9,609 bases of DNA, taken from NCBI GenBank assembly GCA_016296045.1, contig JAEDKB010000043.1, forward strand, positions 1 through 9,609, written 5' to 3'. The position numbers and the translations under genes were made by a program. This document shows positions 7,181 to 9,609 of this stretch, piece after piece (the stretch's first letter is position 1; the number at the start of each line of letters is the position of its first letter). The notes under the pieces are model-generated. The model ran no database searches, was not told the origin of the DNA, and saw only the letters and a list, made by a program, of their open reading frames with translations. The DNA is from Oscillospiraceae bacterium. GTDB lineage: Bacteria; Bacillota; Clostridia; Oscillospirales; Oscillospiraceae.

Positions 7181-7202
7181 AGTCGGGCATTGAAAAAATA
7201 CG

Positions 7203-7219
7203 GGGCAATCTGCCCTTTT
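7203..7219 (+). promoter_or_regulatory. Short hairpin plus U-run in the rpmE leader
   Basis: GGGCA at 7203-7207 and TGCCC at 7211-7215 form a 5-bp stem with a 3-base loop, followed by TTTT. It lies inside the predicted 5' leader of rpmE, 26 bases before the start codon. It may be an attenuator or part of an L31 autoregulatory leader; candidate L31 leader RNAs have been proposed from comparative genomics in several phyla, but I cannot match this one to a family. It is short enough to be chance. Confidence 0.35.
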
Positions 7220-7245
7220 ACGAAAACAAGAAAGAGGTGAATGTG

Positions 7246-7446
7246 ATGAAGGAAGGTATCCATCCGAAGTACGAACAGACGACGATCCGTTGTGCCTGTG
7301 GTGAAATCATTGAAACTGGTTCTACCAAAAAGGACATCAAGGTCGAAATTTGCTCCAAGTGCCACCCTTTCTATACCGGCAAGCAGAAGCTGGTTGATAC
7401 CGGCGGACGTGTTGACCGTTTCAACAAGAAGTATGGCCTGAAGTAA
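7246..7446 (+). CDS. rpmE: 50S ribosomal protein L31, zinc-binding type
   Basis: A 66-residue protein of the large ribosomal subunit that helps bridge the two subunits near the central protuberance. It begins [10 protein letters not shown] and ends with the conserved [15 protein letters not shown]. The four cysteines of the zinc (C+) form are present: Cys16, Cys18, Cys36 and Cys39 (CSKCHPF). Under zinc starvation many bacteria replace this form with a cysteine-free paralogue; none is in the window. The start is ATG 7246, preceded by AAAGAGGTGA (7231-7240), close to the anti-SD complement. An in-frame GTG at 7237 falls inside that SD and is rejected. The gene is a single-gene unit, with its own predicted promoter and a terminator immediately downstream. 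Confidence 0.97.
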   Translation: MKEGIHPKYEQTTIRCACGEIIETGSTKKDIKVEICSKCHPFYTGKQKLVDTGGRVDRFNKKYGLK

Positions 7447-7450
7447 TGAT

Positions 7451-7485
7451 AAAAAGTCTGCATCGTATGGGTGCGGACTTTTTTT
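7451..7485 (+). terminator. Rho-independent terminator after rpmE
   Basis: A stem of AGTCTGCA (7455-7462) paired with TGCGGACT (7472-7479), with one G-U pair, a 9-base loop and a T-run at 7479-7485. It is preceded by AAAAA at 7451-7455, which can extend the stem by pairing with the T-run. It begins 4 bases after the rpmE stop codon and ends 27 bases before hflX. Confidence 0.88.
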
Positions 7486-7512
7486 CATTTTGTCACTTTT
7501 TAGGAGATTTGC

Positions 7513-8784
7513 ATGAATCAGAACGACCGTGTAGTTTGTGAAAAAGCGATTCTGGTCGGGTTGAATGCGGACTGCTTCAAGCCGGAAGAAACCGCCACAT
7601 ATGAGACACTGGATGAATTGGAGGCTCTGCTTGAAACAGCGGGCGGCACCTGTGCCGCAAAGGTATTGCAAAACCGCCATGCGCCCGATCCCCACAGCTT
7701 CATCGGTGAGGGAAAGGTGCAGGAGATTTGCGAGCTGCTGGAGACAACGCAGGCCAATCTTGTCATCTTTGACAATGATCTTTCTCCGTCCCAGATCCGT
7801 GCGCTGGAGGATCTGACGGGCGTGACCGTGCTTGACCGCAGCGCTCTGATTCTCGACATTTTTGCACAGCGTGCAAAAACAGCAGAGGGACGTTTGCAGG
7901 TGGAATTGGCTCAGTACCAGTATTTGCTGCCGAAGCTCAGCGGCATGGGCAGATCCATGTCCCGTTTGGGAGGCGGTATCGGAACCAGAGGCCCCGGTGA
8001 GACCAAGCTGGAAACGGATCGCCGGCATATCCGAGAGCGCATCACAAAGCTCCAGCAGGAGCTGGATGAAGTGCGGCAGGTACGTGCCGTTCAGCGCGAA
8101 CGCAGAATTAAGAATTCGGTGCCGGTGGTAGCGCTTGTCGGCTATACCAATGCCGGTAAATCTACGATTTTAAATCAACTGACGGATGCGGGCATTCCTG
8201 CGAACAACCGCCTTTTTGATACGCTGGATACGACAACGCGCCGCCTCAAGGTTTCGGATCATCTGGAGGTGCTGCTTTCCGATACGGTAGGTTTTATCGC
8301 AAAGCTTCCGCATCATCTGATCGAGGCGTTTCAGGCAACGCTGGAAGAACTGAAATATGCGGATCTTTTGCTGCACGTCATTGATGCATCCGATCCGCAG
8401 CGCGAGGCACATATTGAGGTTGTGGATAAGCTGATTGCCAAGCTTGCAAGACCCGATGTGCCGGTGCTGCGCTGCTATAATAAGACGGATATGCTCGACG
8501 ATATTTCTGATTTTCCGGTTGGGGAAAAGAATATTCCCATGTGCGCCAGAAGCGGCATCGGAATGGACGAGCTGCTGACACGCATTGAAGAAACGCTTCT
8601 CGGCGTACTGCACCATACAGTCCTTGTGCTGCCCTATTCCGAAGGCGGCGTTCTTGAGATTCTTCATAACCAGGCACAGGTTCTGCGCGTGGATTATATT
8701 GCAGAGGGAATTGAAGTCGAAACAATCTGCTCAGATGAGCTTTACGGCCGCTATCGAAAATTTGAAAAGGAGCCGGAGAAATGA
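7513..8784 (+). CDS. hflX: Ribosome-associated GTPase HflX
   Basis: A GTPase that binds the 50S subunit and splits stalled or idle 70S ribosomes, particularly under heat or antibiotic stress. It has 423 residues. The N-terminal HflX-specific domain (about 10-150) carries NRHAPDPHSFIGEGKV, LVIFDNDLSPSQ, VLDRSALILDIFAQRA, and the glycine-rich GRSMSRLGGGIGTRGPGETKLE. A charged coiled-coil follows (about 165-200). The GTPase domain has G1 GYTNAGKST (210-218), switch I threonines in FDTLDTTTRRL, G3 DTVGF (257-261), G4 NKTD (323-326), and a G5-like CARSG. All nucleotide-binding motifs look intact. The start is ATG 7513, with AGGAG six bases upstream. It is translationally coupled to the next gene. 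It sits behind the rpmE terminator and no clear promoter of its own is visible. Confidence 0.96.
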   Translation: MNQNDRVVCEKAILVGLNADCFKPEETATYETLDELEALLETAGGTCAAKVLQNRHAPDPHSFIGEGKVQEICELLETTQANLVIFDNDLSPSQIRALEDLTGVTVLDRSALILDIFAQRAKTAEGRLQVELAQYQYLLPKLSGMGRSMSRLGGGIGTRGPGETKLETDRRHIRERITKLQQELDEVRQVRAVQRERRIKNSVPVVALVGYTNAGKSTILNQLTDAGIPANNRLFDTLDTTTRRLKVSDHLEVLLSDTVGFIAKLPHHLIEAFQATLEELKYADLLLHVIDASDPQREAHIEVVDKLIAKLARPDVPVLRCYNKTDMLDDISDFPVGEKNIPMCARSGIGMDELLTRIEETLLGVLHHTVLVLPYSEGGVLEILHNQAQVLRVDYIAEGIEVETICSDELYGRYRKFEKEPEK

Positions 8785-9404
8785 CGGAATATCTGGTGCC
8801 GACACGCGATGCCGATGCCGAATTTGTCGAACGCCGCTCCAAATTTATCGGGCATATTTTCTGCACGGAAACGGAAGAAGAGGCGCTTGCGCGTCTGAAG
8901 CAGATGCGCGAAAAATACTGGGACGCAACACATAATGTGTATGCTTATATCATTCGGGACGGCGCAACGCGGTTTTCCGATGACGGTGAGCCGGGCGGTA
9001 CGGCGGGTATGCCCGTGCTTCAGGTTTTGCAGCGCGAGGGAATGTTTAATATCACCTGCGTTGTAACGCGATATTTTGGAGGGATTCTGCTTGGAGCGGG
9101 CGGTTTGGTTCGTGCCTATGCACATGGTGCGAAGCTTGCGTTGGATGCGGCCGGAAAGTCCATGAAGCGCATTTGGACGAATGTCTATCTGCCCTGTCCG
9201 TATAGCTGGTATGAGCGTATAAAGCTGGAGGTTGCGGCTTTCGGAGGTATCATTCGGAATACCGACTTCGGCGTGGATGTCAGCTTTGACCTTTTGCTTC
9301 CGCAGACGCAGGTCAAGCCGTTTTTGGAACGTGTGACCGATCTGTCTGCCGGAACGATCGAGGGTCTCGTCGGCGACAGCGAGTATCGCGATTTCCCGAT
9401 TTAA
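8781..9404 (+). CDS. YigZ/IMPACT-family protein
   Basis: A 207-residue protein of the UPF0029/IMPACT family, with a C-terminal DUF1949-type domain. Eukaryotic IMPACT modulates GCN2 signalling through GCN1; the bacterial role (YigZ, YvyE) is poorly defined. The signature is complete: AEFVERRSKFIG near the N-terminus, ATHNVYAYII (49-58), FSDDGEPGGTAGMPVL (65-80), and VVTRYFGGILLGAGGLVRAYAHG (94-116). The second domain spans roughly 130-207 and includes PCPYSWYERIKLEV. The start ATG overlaps the hflX stop as ATGA, and AGGAG (8768-8772) lies 8 bases upstream inside hflX. This strongly suggests one hflX-yigZ transcript. The pairing with a ribosome-splitting GTPase fits a translation-related role, by inference. 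Confidence 0.93.
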   Translation: MTEYLVPTRDADAEFVERRSKFIGHIFCTETEEEALARLKQMREKYWDATHNVYAYIIRDGATRFSDDGEPGGTAGMPVLQVLQREGMFNITCVVTRYFGGILLGAGGLVRAYAHGAKLALDAAGKSMKRIWTNVYLPCPYSWYERIKLEVAAFGGIIRNTDFGVDVSFDLLLPQTQVKPFLERVTDLSAGTIEGLVGDSEYRDFPI

Positions 9405-9416
9405 AAGGGAGATACA

Positions 9417-9609
9417 ATGTCTGAAAAACGTTTGTTCCCGCCGCATAAGCCAAATCGCCTGGAGGGTTATGATTACGGTAGTGAAGGCGTATACTTTCTG
9501 ACGATCTGTACAGAAAACCGAAGGAGCTACCTTTCTAGGATTGTAGCGCGTGGCATCCTTGACGCGCCTGAGACGGTATTGACTCCTTACGGAAGAATTG
9601 TTGAAGAAA
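9417..9609 (+). CDS. REP-associated tyrosine transposase-like protein (RAYT), 3'-truncated by the window edge
   Basis: The start of an open frame running off the window: 64 residues beginning MSEKRLFPPHKPNRLEGYDYG. The pattern RLxGYDYxxxGVYFLTICTxNRRxYLSRI, then LDAPETVLTPYGRIVEE, is the typical N-terminus of IS200/IS605-related Y1 transposases of the REP-associated (RAYT) type, single-copy enzymes linked to short palindromic repeats. The HUH motif and catalytic tyrosine would lie downstream and cannot be checked. ATG 9417 has GGGAG (9407-9411) five bases upstream and follows the yigZ stop by 12 bases, so it may be cotranscribed. AGG arginine codons appear twice in this short stretch, whereas hflX and yigZ mainly use CGC/CGT/CGG, which is compatible with acquisition. 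Confidence 0.78.
   Translation, partial: MSEKRLFPPHKPNRLEGYDYGSEGVYFLTICTENRRSYLSRIVARGILDAPETVLTPYGRIVEE

Noticed and set aside
7165..8028. A 287-codon open frame on the minus strand opposite rpmE and hflX
   Set aside because: It crosses the rpmE promoter, rpmE and its terminator, and the N-terminal half of hflX, all of which are well supported. No motif or SD supports it.
1..9609. A defence system, CRISPR array, prophage or biosynthetic cluster
   Set aside because: Every long coding region is assigned to housekeeping, peptidase, lipoprotein or surface-protein families. There are no spaced repeats, and the only mobile-type gene is the partial RAYT at the right edge.

Overview
The window is a stretch of ordinary bacterial chromosome, and the gene content points to a Gram-positive Bacillota of class Clostridia. 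The grounds are strong AGGAG-type ribosome binding sites, acetate kinase divergent from a TmcAL-type gene, a lipoprotein, an SLH-domain secreted protein, and zinc-type L31. An Oscillospiraceae-like gut bacterium is my guess; nothing here fixes the family. Coding density is high. No non-coding stretch exceeds about 130 bases, and I see no tRNA, rRNA, CRISPR array or complete mobile element.

Layout, left to right. (1) The 3' part of threonine synthase (thrC, +) ends in a strong hairpin terminator at 1081-1123. (2) A minus-strand group follows, in transcription order ackA (acetate kinase), pepT (tripeptidase T) and a lipoprotein of unknown function. The last two overlap by 8 bases. A 14-bp hairpin without a U-tract sits between ackA and pepT. 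(3) A compact divergent promoter region (4370-4497) separates ackA from tmcAL (+), the tRNA-Met cytidine acetate ligase. (4) Downstream on + is a secreted protein with its own promoter: signal peptide, papain/NlpC-like Cys-His region, Fn3-like domain and three SLH repeats. (5) rpmE (L31) has its own promoter, a short leader hairpin and a terminator. (6) hflX and a YigZ/IMPACT-family gene overlap by 4 bases (ATGA). They are followed 12 bases later by the start of a REP-associated tyrosine transposase-like gene (RAYT) cut by the window edge.

How the genes connect: ackA and tmcAL both handle acetate (energy conservation versus ac4C tRNA modification) and share one control region with overlapping -10 elements. 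rpmE, hflX and perhaps yigZ form a ribosome-themed neighbourhood.

I found no convincing undescribed system. The items most worth a second look are the SLH-anchored putative cysteine hydrolase with its Cys/His-rich segment, the shared ackA/tmcAL control region with a candidate operator, the U-less hairpin in front of pepT, and the RAYT start abutting yigZ. Several gene starts are reassigned from the position of the Shine-Dalgarno sequence.
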